DNA from: an uncultured Muribaculaceae bacterium
GTDB lineage: Bacteria > Bacteroidota > Bacteroidia > Bacteroidales > Muribaculaceae
Reading direction: 5' to 3'
Length of the DNA stretch: 64,000 bases
Assembly: GCA_910587425.1 (NCBI GenBank)
Contig: CAJUKU010000007.1
Span: forward strand, 62,001 to 126,000
In this document: positions 23,150 through 32,762 of the stretch, in pieces
How the letters are laid out: every line of letters begins with the position of its first letter
How positions within the stretch are numbered: position 1 is the stretch's first letter
The notes under the pieces: generated by a model
Databases searched by the model: none
Seen by the model: only the letters and a program-made list of their open reading frames with translations
Told to the model about the DNA's origin: nothing
Made by a program: the position numbers and the translations under genes

Positions 23150-24150
23150 TCTTCCAGGGAATTTATCAGTAAATCATTTTGATCCGGCGTCTGTGCGGCG
23201 ACGCGGAAATGCTGCGGCGACAGCGTCTGGAAATTTGATGCGTCGCGTATCAGTATACCATGCTTTTTGACCAGCCACTCTTTCAGATTACCCGCAGTAC
23301 GCTCACCGGGCAATCTGCATAGCATGAAATTTGTGGCGGAGTCCAATGTCTCTATGCCAAGCCGGCGGAAAGCTGCGGCAATGCGTCTTATCTCACCATT
23401 TAGAGCAGTTGCATCAACCCTATACATATACTGATGCTCTGAAAGCCATTTGACAGCCTCACGTTCGAGTCCGCCCACAGCCCATGGACGTCGCAATTTC
23501 CTTAGCGCGGCAAGTTTCGCAGGATTACCTACTATATATCCTATTCTCAGTCCCGGCACAGCAAATGTCTTTGTCATCGATTTGATTAGCAGTAGATTCT
23601 GCCGCGTTGCTGCCTGGGCGAATGTTATTGCATCTGCGGAGGAATATTCCGCATACGATGCGTCGATGATCCATAATGCGTCTTTATGTGTGTCGACAGC
23701 TTTCAGAATATCTTCTGCGGCTAATATCTTTCCGGTAGGGTTGTTGGGGTTGCAAATCCATACGGTATCTCCGACCGAATGATGCAGATCATCTATGCTT
23801 GTGGCGAAAGTAATGGAATGGTTGAATGCACTGCAGGCATCCTCATATTCGCTGAATGTAGGCGACAGTATAATGCTGTGTCGGCATGCCGTATGCTGAG
23901 CAAGCAGATAAATAGCATCGGTAGCCCCCGCGGTGAGCATCACGGCATCGTCAGCAACATCATGTCTGTGTGCTATTATTGCTTCCGTTTCTGTCGGTTC
24001 CGGTGAGGGATAGTTGGAAATGGCAGCCGCACACTTTCCTAAATGTGAGCATAACTCCGAATGGTCAAATCCTTGGAATATGTTGGAACTGAAATTATGC
24101 TTTACCATTCCGCCGTAACGGTAGGCATCATCACCATGTCCGTCAAACAT
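23134..24150 (-). CDS. cobD: threonine-phosphate decarboxylase
   Basis: A 338-residue PLP enzyme of aminotransferase fold I. The N-terminus MVKHNFSSNI and NYPSPEPTE are typical of CobD. ICNPNNPTGK is the cofactor-binding segment, and the Schiff-base lysine lies in LLIKSMTKTFAVPGLRIGY. It makes aminopropanol phosphate for CbiB, encoded next. It overlaps cobQ by eight bases. The predicted start MFDGHGDDAYRYGG could be a little long, with MVKHNF a possible alternative. Confidence 0.85.
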   Translation of the reverse strand: MFDGHGDDAYRYGGMVKHNFSSNIFQGFDHSELCSHLGKCAAAISNYPSPEPTETEAIIAHRHDVADDAVMLTAGATDAIYLLAQHTACRHSIILSPTFSEYEDACSAFNHSITFATSIDDLHHSVGDTVWICNPNNPTGKILAAEDILKAVDTHKDALWIIDASYAEYSSADAITFAQAATRQNLLLIKSMTKTFAVPGLRIGYIVGNPAKLAALRKLRRPWAVGGLEREAVKWLSEHQYMYRVDATALNGEIRRIAAAFRRLGIETLDSATNFMLCRLPGERTAGNLKEWLVKKHGILIRDASNFQTLSPQHFRVAAQTPDQNDLLINSLEEWLRG

Positions 24151-25615
24151 CGCTCTTCATTATTTTGTATATGAGATCCAGGTCGAGATATTCTCGGAGC
24201 CGTGCCGCGAGCAGGTCGTACTGCTTGTCGCGGTAGGCAGAGTAATCGAAATCACTGTCGGTGACGGTGGTGTATGGAGCCAATATATAGTCAACTACGT
24301 TGGCGTTGTCAAACAATCCGTGCATATATGTCCCGAAGCATCGGTCGGAAAGTATGTAGCCGTCCTCGTTGCCATCACTGTCTATACCGACAGGCGATTT
24401 CTCGGCGCAGATCTCAGTGACGCCCATGTGTATCTCATATCCTGTGCATGGTTTGCCGTTGATGAATGAAAATGTGCGCCGCTGTGTCGTTTTATTTCCG
24501 GAAAGTACTGTGCGAACCGGTAGCAGCCCCAGACCGTCAGCCGACCCTATCCCACCTTCCACACCTTCCGGATCATCTATGCTGAGCCCCATCATCTGAT
24601 AGCCACCGCATATTCCTATGATGCTTTTCTCCTCCTCGTGTGCCTTTGCGATGGCTTCATCAATGCCTGATCGGCGCATAGCGGTGAGGTCGGATATCGT
24701 CGACTTGCTCCCCGGCAGGATTATTATATCCGCTGTTTTAAGCTGTGCAGGATCGTATGTGTAGAACAGATTTACGGCTGGATGACGTTCAAGAGCGTCG
24801 AAATCCGTATAATTTGAAATATGTGGATGTTGCACCACAGCAATGTTGACCGATGCGTCTCTGTGCGAATGCTGTTTCCCTGTCAGTGCCACACTGTCCT
24901 CCTCCTCGATGTGGATATCATCCATGTAGGGGACAACTCCTATGACCGGTACCGAGCATATCTCCTCCATAATCCTGCGGCCATCTTCAAATAGCCGCAG
25001 ATCACCACGGAATTTGTTTATTATAATCCCCCTGATCCGCTTTCTGTCCTCAGGTGATTGGAGCATTACCGAACCGAATGCCGATGCAAATACGCCGCCA
25101 CGGTCAATGTCGGCGACCAATAATACGGCTGCACCGGCGTAGCGTGCCATTGACATGTTCACAAGATCCGTATCACGCAGATTCAGTTCGGAGATACTTC
25201 CCGCACCCTCCATTACAATAGGGTTGTACTTCGACGACAATCTGTCGAAAGCAGCGTGCACCTCGTCGCGGAGCATCTCGCGCCCGTCGCGGCGGAAATA
25301 ATCGTAGGCGTCACGGTTTCCGATAGGTCTGCCGTTCAACACCACTTGCGACGTCCGTTCGCCCGACGGTTTCATAAGCAGAGGGTTCATGTCGGTGTGG
25401 CACTCTATTCCGGCAGCCTCAGCCTGAACCGCCTGTGCACGACCTATTTCCAGTCCGTCAGGCGTTACGTATGAATTGAGCGCCATATTCTGCGCCTTGA
25501 ACGGAGCCGGGGTGTAGCCGTCCTGCTTGAATATCCTGCATAGTCCGGTAGCAAGAATGCTTTTGCCTACATCACTGCCGGTTCCGGCGAGCATGACCGG
25601 ACGTAGCGCACTCAT
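24143..25615 (-). CDS. cobQ: cobyric acid synthase
   Basis: The 490 residues comprise an N-terminal dethiobiotin-synthetase-like ATPase (GTGSDVGKSILATGLCRIF) and a C-terminal class I glutamine amidotransferase with the nucleophile in IIGICGGYQMMG and the histidine near MHGLFDN. It amidates four side chains of adenosylcobyrinic diamide. It is directly chained to the hexosaminidase gene upstream by an ATGA overlap. Confidence 0.92.
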   Translation of the reverse strand: MSALRPVMLAGTGSDVGKSILATGLCRIFKQDGYTPAPFKAQNMALNSYVTPDGLEIGRAQAVQAEAAGIECHTDMNPLLMKPSGERTSQVVLNGRPIGNRDAYDYFRRDGREMLRDEVHAAFDRLSSKYNPIVMEGAGSISELNLRDTDLVNMSMARYAGAAVLLVADIDRGGVFASAFGSVMLQSPEDRKRIRGIIINKFRGDLRLFEDGRRIMEEICSVPVIGVVPYMDDIHIEEEDSVALTGKQHSHRDASVNIAVVQHPHISNYTDFDALERHPAVNLFYTYDPAQLKTADIIILPGSKSTISDLTAMRRSGIDEAIAKAHEEEKSIIGICGGYQMMGLSIDDPEGVEGGIGSADGLGLLPVRTVLSGNKTTQRRTFSFINGKPCTGYEIHMGVTEICAEKSPVGIDSDGNEDGYILSDRCFGTYMHGLFDNANVVDYILAPYTTVTDSDFDYSAYRDKQYDLLAARLREYLDLDLIYKIMKSDV

Positions 25616-27252
25616 CGGGCTGTCGGTTTAGAGCTGTTGTCATCAAACACCTCCGACGCTTCGAATGGTGCACGCAGCGGTACGCCTGCTTTCATCATGT
25701 CGGCAAGATTAAGCCACATCCGCTCGCGGAATGAATTCCAATCTCTGCGTTCCATCGGTGTCCATCCCGCCTCAGCAATGGCGAGAGCACGCGGATATGT
25801 CATGTAGCTCGCACGGTTTATATCAGAGATTGCCTCACCCCACAGTGTCGCCATCACTCCTCCTATATGGCTCTGTTCGTCGGGTGCCAGTCCATATCCG
25901 GGATCAAATTCGTATGTGCGTCGCAGGGTTGTGACAGGCATACCCCAGTTGTTCCATTCCGGCAGGTCGCCCTTGAGTTGCGGATAATCGAGATAGGCAT
26001 ACTCACCGGGTGCCATCAACAGCGTGTTGCCATGTTTGTGTGTGAGTTCGATGCATTTGGGGGTAAGACCATAGCGCCATGTCACGAGAGTGATATCTGA
26101 GGGGTAATTGAACAGATACTCGTTAGCCGGAGGATAGATGTTGTCGAGCTCGCACCAGAGTATCGCCTCCTTTCCGTGGCTGCGCACGCTGTCGAGCACG
26201 CGGCTGAAAAATACGTTCATGAGTTGGGCAGCCTCCTTGTAACCGTGTTGCGCCATAAGCGCACTGTCGGCGGAGCATTTACCCCAGTTGCGGTCTATGA
26301 CAGATTCGTCGCCTCCGAGATGGATCCGTCGCGATGGAAATATCTCTGACAACTCGGATATGACATCATCGAGCAGCGCATACACTTCCGGTTGGGCGGC
26401 GCACAGCATGAGATTATGTGATTCGCCTATGATCAGGCTGTCGGGCATCGCAGCCTTGCAGCCGAATTCCGGATGTGCGGCAAGCAGGGCTACGGTATGC
26501 CCGGGAATATCCATTTCAGGTATTATCTCTATATGCCGCTGTGCTGCATAATCGATAATCTTCTTCATGTCGGCACGTGTATAGAAACCGTTGTCGGGTG
26601 CTCCTGCTCCCGGTTTGGAATTGCGGAACGCTCCGACAGCTGTCAGCTCCGGGTGGCTCTCTATCTCTATGCGCCACCCCTCATCATCGGTGAGGTGCAG
26701 TTGCAATACATTGAACTTGTAGCGCGACATGCGGTCTATGTAACGTTTCACATCATCGACCGGCAGGAAGTTGCGTGCCGGATCGAGCATCAGTGCACGA
26801 TGCGGGAAACGCGGGCTGTCCTTCACCCTTACTGCGGCAATTCTTCCGTCAGCAGTCTGCGGTACATCGCCAATAAGGATCTGGTCAAGTGTCATCAGCG
26901 CGTAGTACACTCCGGCGGCATCACCACCCGTAATATCGAGCACGTTATTGCCGGAACTTATCTCGTATGCTTCGTTGCCGAGCGAGGGGTTGATCTTTAG
27001 ATTTACAGCCACCCCCTTATTATTGCATGTGGCATCAAGCCGATCCTTAAGAATGCTTTTTAACACCTCGGCTTCAAAGTCGAGCGATGCAGGAGCGTTT
27101 ACAGAGACACCCTTATTGAAATCGAGGCTCTTACCCTCATTGAGCTCAACCTGTGCGGGCATAGGTATTATTGCCGATTCGGCACTGTAGGTTGTCCGAG
27201 CTGCCGACGATAAAGCCATGGCTATGGCAAAGTATAAAACAGGTAGTCTCAT
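25612..27252 (-). CDS. GH20 beta-N-acetylhexosaminidase
   Basis: The 546-residue protein carries an N-terminal signal peptide, a GH20b-type domain (residues about 28-145) and the catalytic barrel. The catalytic Asp-Glu pair is Asp315-Glu316 in HLGGDES. The substrate-binding segments LHLTDDEGWRIEI, EMDIPGH and VTWRYG are present. It is likely exported to the periplasm and removes terminal GlcNAc or GalNAc from host or bacterial glycans. Placement inside a cobalamin operon is unusual. Confidence 0.9.
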   Translation of the reverse strand: MRLPVLYFAIAMALSSAARTTYSAESAIIPMPAQVELNEGKSLDFNKGVSVNAPASLDFEAEVLKSILKDRLDATCNNKGVAVNLKINPSLGNEAYEISSGNNVLDITGGDAAGVYYALMTLDQILIGDVPQTADGRIAAVRVKDSPRFPHRALMLDPARNFLPVDDVKRYIDRMSRYKFNVLQLHLTDDEGWRIEIESHPELTAVGAFRNSKPGAGAPDNGFYTRADMKKIIDYAAQRHIEIIPEMDIPGHTVALLAAHPEFGCKAAMPDSLIIGESHNLMLCAAQPEVYALLDDVISELSEIFPSRRIHLGGDESVIDRNWGKCSADSALMAQHGYKEAAQLMNVFFSRVLDSVRSHGKEAILWCELDNIYPPANEYLFNYPSDITLVTWRYGLTPKCIELTHKHGNTLLMAPGEYAYLDYPQLKGDLPEWNNWGMPVTTLRRTYEFDPGYGLAPDEQSHIGGVMATLWGEAISDINRASYMTYPRALAIAEAGWTPMERRDWNSFRERMWLNLADMMKAGVPLRAPFEASEVFDDNSSKPTAR

Positions 27253-27887
27253 GATTCAATGAGGTTATTGAGTGATTGTATCTCTATAGCAGATAATGAT
27301 GGAGCCGTCATGTCGGCAAGGTCACGCACGCGGTCGGCAGGATATGTTGTCGCCAGAGCTACAACTTTGGCTCCCGACGCACGTCCTGCGGCAAGGCCCT
27401 GCAATGAATCCTCGAAAACGATGCAGCGCTCAGGCTCCATGCCTATTGATCGCGCCGCGCGCAGATACCCCTCGGGATCCGGCTTGGAGTGCTTGACCAT
27501 ATCTCCGTCGATTACGGTGTCGAATTGTTCCCTTAGCTGGGGTAATGTCGCGAACAGGCGTTTCAGTTTCAGGGCATCGCTGCTCGTCACAAGAGCCATG
27601 GGTATTCCCGCGTCGTGTAATCTCCGCAGGAAATCAATAGCTCCTGCGAACGGTACAAACGGCATTGTCGCCTGGTATTCGTTCAGGCGATTTGTGATAT
27701 CTTTCCTAACATCCTCCGAGGCATAATTGTTAAGTATTACAGGGAGTGTCGTTCCCTTGATTGCCACGGCATAATTCTCGATTCCGGTCGGGTAGATCCG
27801 CTCTATGCCGTTCCAGAACTCCGTATAGCGGCTTTCGCTGTCGAGTATTACGCCATCAAGGTCGAATAAGGCTCCAAAACGTTTCAT
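27249..27887 (-). CDS. HAD phosphatase, beta-phosphoglucomutase-like
   Basis: Start set at MKRFGALFDLDGVILDSE. The DxD motif is DLDG, motif II is VTSSD, and the later motif is IVFEDSLQGLAAGRASG. The 212-residue size and cap domain resemble sugar-phosphate phosphatases or beta-phosphoglucomutase. The exact substrate is unknown. A leftward TAAATTTG box (27914-27921) lies upstream. The stop overlaps the GH20 start (ATGA), so this gene heads the HAD-GH20-cobQ-cobD-cbiB chain. Confidence 0.8.
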   Translation of the reverse strand: MKRFGALFDLDGVILDSESRYTEFWNGIERIYPTGIENYAVAIKGTTLPVILNNYASEDVRKDITNRLNEYQATMPFVPFAGAIDFLRRLHDAGIPMALVTSSDALKLKRLFATLPQLREQFDTVIDGDMVKHSKPDPEGYLRAARSIGMEPERCIVFEDSLQGLAAGRASGAKVVALATTYPADRVRDLADMTAPSLSAIEIQSLNNLIES

Positions 27888-27983
27888 TCTGCTGCTAAAT
27901 TTCAAATTTTACGCAAATTTAATACACTCATGCGCAAAACTCCCTCGGATTTGGGTTAATTTTGCAAAATAAGTATAATTCAG

Positions 27984-29378
27984 ATGTCGCAACCGCAATC
28001 AACAAATTCGCCGATGTCGCTCGGCACCAATTCTATAAGCAAGCTGCTTATACAATACTCCGTACCGGCTATCATAGCCAGCGTAGCGGCATCGCTCTAC
28101 AATATCATCGACAGCATTTTCATCGGGCGCGGTGTCGGTGCCATGGCTATCGCAGGTCTCGCGATAACGTTCCCGCTTATGAACCTTGTGATGGCATTCT
28201 GTACGCTTATCGCGGCAGGCGGTGCGACGATATCATCGATCTATCTTGGTCAGAAGAATATAGCGCGCGCCACGGATGTGGTCAACAATGTGATGGTGCT
28301 ATGTATTGTCCATGCGGTGGTGTTCGGCGGAGTGACATTGCTTTTCCTCGATGAAATATTGTATTTTTTCGGCGCGACTCCTGAGACCATACCTTATGCC
28401 CGAGAATTCATGCAGGTGATACTGGCGGGCACTCCGATATCATACGTTTTCATCGGGCTTAACAATATAATGCGTGCGACAGGTTACCCACGTAAGGCGA
28501 TGATATCGGCGCTTCTTTCCGTGGCTGTTAATATCGTGCTTGCACCTCTTTTTATATTCTCATTCGGCTGGGGCATAAAGGGGGCGGCACTCGCTACTAT
28601 ATGTGCACAGTCGGCGGCATGCGTATGGGTATTATGTCACTTCTTCTCGCGTAAATCCTTCATTCATTTTAAACTGCATAACCGTTGGCTGACGCCGTCA
28701 ATAATAAAGAGGGTTTATGCGATAGGACTGTCACCGTTCCTGATGAACGTATGCGCATGTGTGGTCGTGGTATTCATCAACAAGGCATTGTTGGATTATG
28801 GAGGCGACGCCGGCAATCTTGCTGTCGGTGCCTATGGCATAGTGAACCGAACGACGATGTTTTTCGTGATGATTGTGTTCGGAGTCACGCAGGGTATGCA
28901 GCCGATCCTCGGTTTCAACTATGGTGCAGGGGAGTGGACGCGTGTGAAGAAGACCCTCCGTATCGGTATCGCTTTAGGTGTGGCGATCACAACTACCGGG
29001 TGGGCGATCACCGAGCTTATACCTAATACGGTGAGCGCGATGTTCACAACCGATCAGACGCTTATTGACATAGCACGCCGGGCGTTCCGTGTGTATTTCA
29101 TCTGCTACCCTGTAGTGGGATGTCAGATAGTGATACAGAACTTTTTCCAGAGCGTCGGGCGTCCGAAGATATCCATATTCCTGTCGCTGACACGACAGCT
29201 GCTGTTCCTAATACCGTTCTTGATAATACTTCCACGTTTCTTCGGTACCGACGGTGTGTGGATCAGCATGACGGCAAGCGATGCTGTTGCCTTTATAGTG
29301 GCGGTTATAACATTGATATATGAGATTCGTCGTCACGAATCCCGTTTACGTGAAAAAACTATCGACAATGCAATCTGA
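27984..29378 (+). CDS. MATE-family efflux transporter
   Basis: A 464-residue protein with twelve predicted membrane helices in two halves. Family segments include YNIIDSIFIGRGVGAMAIAGL at the first helices and GVTQGMQPILGFNYGAG in the second half. It should export cationic drugs or metabolites against Na+ or H+. A TAATTTTG box (27957-27964) precedes it, and its stop overlaps the start of the FAD dehydrogenase gene by 11 bases. Confidence 0.88.
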   Translation: MSQPQSTNSPMSLGTNSISKLLIQYSVPAIIASVAASLYNIIDSIFIGRGVGAMAIAGLAITFPLMNLVMAFCTLIAAGGATISSIYLGQKNIARATDVVNNVMVLCIVHAVVFGGVTLLFLDEILYFFGATPETIPYAREFMQVILAGTPISYVFIGLNNIMRATGYPRKAMISALLSVAVNIVLAPLFIFSFGWGIKGAALATICAQSAACVWVLCHFFSRKSFIHFKLHNRWLTPSIIKRVYAIGLSPFLMNVCACVVVVFINKALLDYGGDAGNLAVGAYGIVNRTTMFFVMIVFGVTQGMQPILGFNYGAGEWTRVKKTLRIGIALGVAITTTGWAITELIPNTVSAMFTTDQTLIDIARRAFRVYFICYPVVGCQIVIQNFFQSVGRPKISIFLSLTRQLLFLIPFLIILPRFFGTDGVWISMTASDAVAFIVAVITLIYEIRRHESRLREKTIDNAI

Positions 29379-30945
29379 CAAGGATAACATCAAGGAGGTG
29401 CAGCTTCGCGTCGATCCTGCGACGGCGGCATCTGAACTGAAACTTAAAGGTCTGGTCAGCACACAACTGCAGATTGATGCAAATCGTATAACCTCTCTGC
29501 GCATAACCCGGCGCAGCATAGATGCCCGTCAGCGGCGTGTCATGGTTCTGCTTACCGTGCGTGTCACTCTTGATATACCGCCGGCTACCGATTCCTTGTG
29601 TGAGCCTCGACGGTTTGAGCCTGTTGCGGCAGATGCGCCGGAGGCAATTGTAGTGGGTGCCGGACCGGCAGGATTGTTCGCGGCTTTGCGCCTTATACAG
29701 CTTGGCGTGCGCCCAGTATTGATAGAGCGTGGAAAAGATGTCGATTCACGCCGCAAGGATATGGCTGAGATCGCGCGTAGCGGGAAAGTGGATCCCGACT
29801 CCAACTATTGCTTCGGCGAAGGAGGTGCCGGTACGTATTCCGACGGAAAACTATATACCCGCAGTAAAAAGCGTGGCGACACACAGGATATATTGCACAT
29901 ACTATGCCAGCATGGAGCATCGGAAGATATTCTCGTCGACGCTCACCCGCATATCGGTACCGATTGTCTTCCTGACATAATCAAAGCGATGCGTCAGACG
30001 ATCGAACGATGTGGCGGACGTGTGATGTTCGGCACGCGTATGACCGGGCTGATTATCACCGACGGTAAGGTTGCCGGTGTTAATACGACGAATGGCGATT
30101 TCCGCGGACCGGTTATACTTGCTACCGGGCATTCGGCTCGCGATGTCTATCATCAGCTTATTGATTGCGGGGTTCATATTGAGCCGAAAGGTATCGCTGT
30201 CGGTGTGCGTCTGGAGCATCCGCAGCAGTTGATCGACACGATCCGTTACCATAATCCTGCCGGTCGTGGAAAATACCTTCCCCCGGCGGAGTATACGATG
30301 CTAACGCGCGTTGACGGTCGCGCGGTATATTCATTCTGCATGTGTCCCGGCGGTGTGATCGTGCCTGCCGCCACAGCACCGGGCGAGATGGTCGTGAACG
30401 GTATGTCGGCATCACGTCGTGGAAGCCGTTGGGCAAATTCCGGCATGGTTGTGGAAATATTGCCGGAGGATGTCGCTGACGGAGATTCCGGACCGCTCAA
30501 GATGATGCGTTTCCAGCAGGAAATAGAGAAGCGTTTCTTTGAAGATGGCGACGGCTCGCAAAATGCACCGGCACAGCGCATGACGGATTTTGTCGAAGGA
30601 CGTGACTCAAAGTCGCTCGCAGCATCATCTTATGCTCCCGGTCTGCACCCTGCGCGTGTCGATAGATTGTTGCCGGAAGGTGTGGCAGTCCGTTTGCGGG
30701 AGGCGTTCCGTGAGTTCGGAAAGAAAAACCGTGGTTTTCTGACCGCGGAGGCTACGGTGATAGGCGATGAGACGCGAACATCCTCGCCCGTGCGTGTGAC
30801 GCGCGATCCGGAATCGTTATCCTCCGTCAGCACTCCCGGATTATTCCCGGCAGGTGAGGGCGCCGGTTACGCCGGAGGAATTGTTTCGGCTGCTATCGAC
30901 GGGCAGCGTGCTGCTGAGGCGGTTGCTTCCTATTTGAGTGAATAA
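29368..30945 (+). CDS. FAD-dependent dehydrogenase of the COG2509 type
   Basis: Start set at MQSDKDNIKEVQLRV, inside the end of the MATE gene. A small N-terminal RNA-binding-like domain (residues 1-80, LRITRRSIDARQRR) is followed by an FAD-binding Rossmann fold with VVGAGPAGLFAAL. Also present are FGEGGAGTYSDGKLYTR and, near the end, PAGEGAGYAGGIVSAAIDG. This is a widespread, uncharacterised flavoprotein family. The physiological substrate is unknown. Confidence 0.85.
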   Translation: MQSDKDNIKEVQLRVDPATAASELKLKGLVSTQLQIDANRITSLRITRRSIDARQRRVMVLLTVRVTLDIPPATDSLCEPRRFEPVAADAPEAIVVGAGPAGLFAALRLIQLGVRPVLIERGKDVDSRRKDMAEIARSGKVDPDSNYCFGEGGAGTYSDGKLYTRSKKRGDTQDILHILCQHGASEDILVDAHPHIGTDCLPDIIKAMRQTIERCGGRVMFGTRMTGLIITDGKVAGVNTTNGDFRGPVILATGHSARDVYHQLIDCGVHIEPKGIAVGVRLEHPQQLIDTIRYHNPAGRGKYLPPAEYTMLTRVDGRAVYSFCMCPGGVIVPAATAPGEMVVNGMSASRRGSRWANSGMVVEILPEDVADGDSGPLKMMRFQQEIEKRFFEDGDGSQNAPAQRMTDFVEGRDSKSLAASSYAPGLHPARVDRLLPEGVAVRLREAFREFGKKNRGFLTAEATVIGDETRTSSPVRVTRDPESLSSVSTPGLFPAGEGAGYAGGIVSAAIDGQRAAEAVASYLSE

Positions 30946-30971
30946 TCGGCGATTAAGCCCGGCTCGCTCTG

Positions 30972-31715
30972 TCAGATGATTGCCGCTGCCGTTATATAGA
31001 ATGATAGTTCTCCTATGAGAAAGGTGGCTCCGCAGCAGTCACCGGTATATCCCTGCAGTTTGTAATGCAGGTAGATGAATATGACGGCTGATGTCACACC
31101 CGGTGCGATCGCGGATAATGCCAATGGATAACCGAGGAGATACAACGGTATGACCGATATCACCAGGGCGAAAATCATGGCAACGGTCGAGAAGCGTTTG
31201 TAGACGGTGCGGTTTTTAGCCTGTTCAGCCGTACGGGCGTATGGAAGGACATTGATTATCTGTGCGGCGCAGAATTTCGACCATACGTCGGCTGCGAGAA
31301 CTATCGCGCATAGCGTCCCGGCGGTACATGGCATTGTTGTCAACGTTCCGATGGACAGCATATAATAGAAGATCAGTCCGATGACACCATACGTGCCTAT
31401 ATGCGAATCCTTCATGATCTCCATTATGCGCTCACGCGATGTGCCGCCTCCCATACCGTCGCAGAAGTCGGCGAGTCCATCCTCATGGAGTGCTCCTGTA
31501 AGAATCGTGCGTGCAAGAAGCGCGCATGTCACGGCGCACCATATAGGAAGAACCATGGAAGTCAGCCATAAGGTCAGTGCCATAACTCCTCCGGTAATCC
31601 AACCCACGGCTGACCATAGTTCGACCACACGTGAATAATGGCGGCTGTCAACCTGAACAATCCGCCACAACGGTATGCGTGTGAAAAATGTCAGTGCTGC
31701 GATAACACGTTGCAT
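30972..31715 (-). CDS. cobS: cobalamin synthase (adenosylcobinamide-GDP ribazoletransferase)
   Basis: The 247-residue polytopic protein has CobS motifs FFTRIPL near the start, GALHEDGLADFCDGMGGG with the metal-binding acidic residues, and MKDSHIGTYGVIGL. It joins adenosylcobinamide-GDP to alpha-ribazole at the membrane. The start shares a base with the cobT stop, so the genes are coupled. Confidence 0.92.
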   Translation of the reverse strand: MQRVIAALTFFTRIPLWRIVQVDSRHYSRVVELWSAVGWITGGVMALTLWLTSMVLPIWCAVTCALLARTILTGALHEDGLADFCDGMGGGTSRERIMEIMKDSHIGTYGVIGLIFYYMLSIGTLTTMPCTAGTLCAIVLAADVWSKFCAAQIINVLPYARTAEQAKNRTVYKRFSTVAMIFALVISVIPLYLLGYPLALSAIAPGVTSAVIFIYLHYKLQGYTGDCCGATFLIGELSFYITAAAII

Positions 31716-32755
31716 CAGTCAAAATATTTTGTCACGTCGACATCATCAAACGTATCCATATTCCGGATCATGTTGACTGCCGACTGTATGATCGGATATG
31801 AGCAGACAGCGCCCGAACCCTCGCCGAGACGCATCGAAAGGTGAAGCAGCGGACGTGCGCCGAGATGTTCGAGAAGATACCTGTGTCCCGCCTCATCACC
31901 CTGATGACCGAAGATGGCGTAATTAAGTATTTCAGGATTGAAGCGTGATGCGGCGAGTATGCAGTTTGTCATGATAAATCCGTCGACGATTATCAGCATA
32001 CCGAGTTCAGCCGCGCGGAGCATCCCCCCTACAGCCATGGCAAGTTCGAATCCTCCGAACCATGCCAGGCGCTCGCGGTCGGATGAACCGCCGGAGTATG
32101 CTGCTACTGCGCGTTTCAGCACGTCAAGTTTATGTCTGACGCCTGAGTTGTCGAGTCCTGCACCGGCTCCTATACAATTCTCCATTGGTATCCCCGTCAG
32201 GAGGTGCATCCAGACAGACGACGGCGAGGTGTTTCCACTACCCATCTCGCCGAAGCTTACGATATTGCATCCGGTGCGGTACACTTCATCGACGGTCTGC
32301 GCTCCACGCTCTATGCATTCATCCCATTGGTCCAAAGTCATAGCCGGACCTTTGAGGAAATTTGCCGTTCCACGTGCTATCTTCCGGTCGATTATGCCAT
32401 GCCCTTCAGGTATATCAAAGTCAACTCCGGCGTCGACGAGCACAAGTTTGAATCCATTCTGCTCGCATAGGAAATTGATTCCCGCACCACCGCGTGAGAA
32501 ATGAGCGAGCTGTTGCCATGTCACCTCACGTGGCGATACGCTGACACCTTCGTCGAGTATGCCATGGTCGGCTGCGAAAAGGATATTGTGTGGATTACGT
32601 AACTCGGGAGTCAGGGTCTGTTGCACAAGTGATATCTGTAGCGCGAGATCCTCAAGCATCCCGAGTGAACCTTTCGGTTTGGTGAGGTTATCTATATGAT
32701 GTGATATTTTGGAGAGGATAGCCCTGTCAGGTGCGGTGATGTTGAATGTTCTCAC
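31715..32755 (-). CDS. cobT: nicotinate-nucleotide:dimethylbenzimidazole phosphoribosyltransferase
   Basis: 346 residues, the usual CobT length. The motif SFGEMGSGNTSPSS holds the glycine-rich phosphoribosyl loop, and FAADHGILDEGVSVSPREVT and HQGDEAGHRYLLEHL are conserved. It activates the lower-ligand base to alpha-ribazole phosphate in the cytoplasm. It is in the leftward cobU-cobT-cobS group. Confidence 0.93.
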   Translation of the reverse strand: MRTFNITAPDRAILSKISHHIDNLTKPKGSLGMLEDLALQISLVQQTLTPELRNPHNILFAADHGILDEGVSVSPREVTWQQLAHFSRGGAGINFLCEQNGFKLVLVDAGVDFDIPEGHGIIDRKIARGTANFLKGPAMTLDQWDECIERGAQTVDEVYRTGCNIVSFGEMGSGNTSPSSVWMHLLTGIPMENCIGAGAGLDNSGVRHKLDVLKRAVAAYSGGSSDRERLAWFGGFELAMAVGGMLRAAELGMLIIVDGFIMTNCILAASRFNPEILNYAIFGHQGDEAGHRYLLEHLGARPLLHLSMRLGEGSGAVCSYPIIQSAVNMIRNMDTFDDVDVTKYFD

Positions 32756-32762
32756 TGTTACA

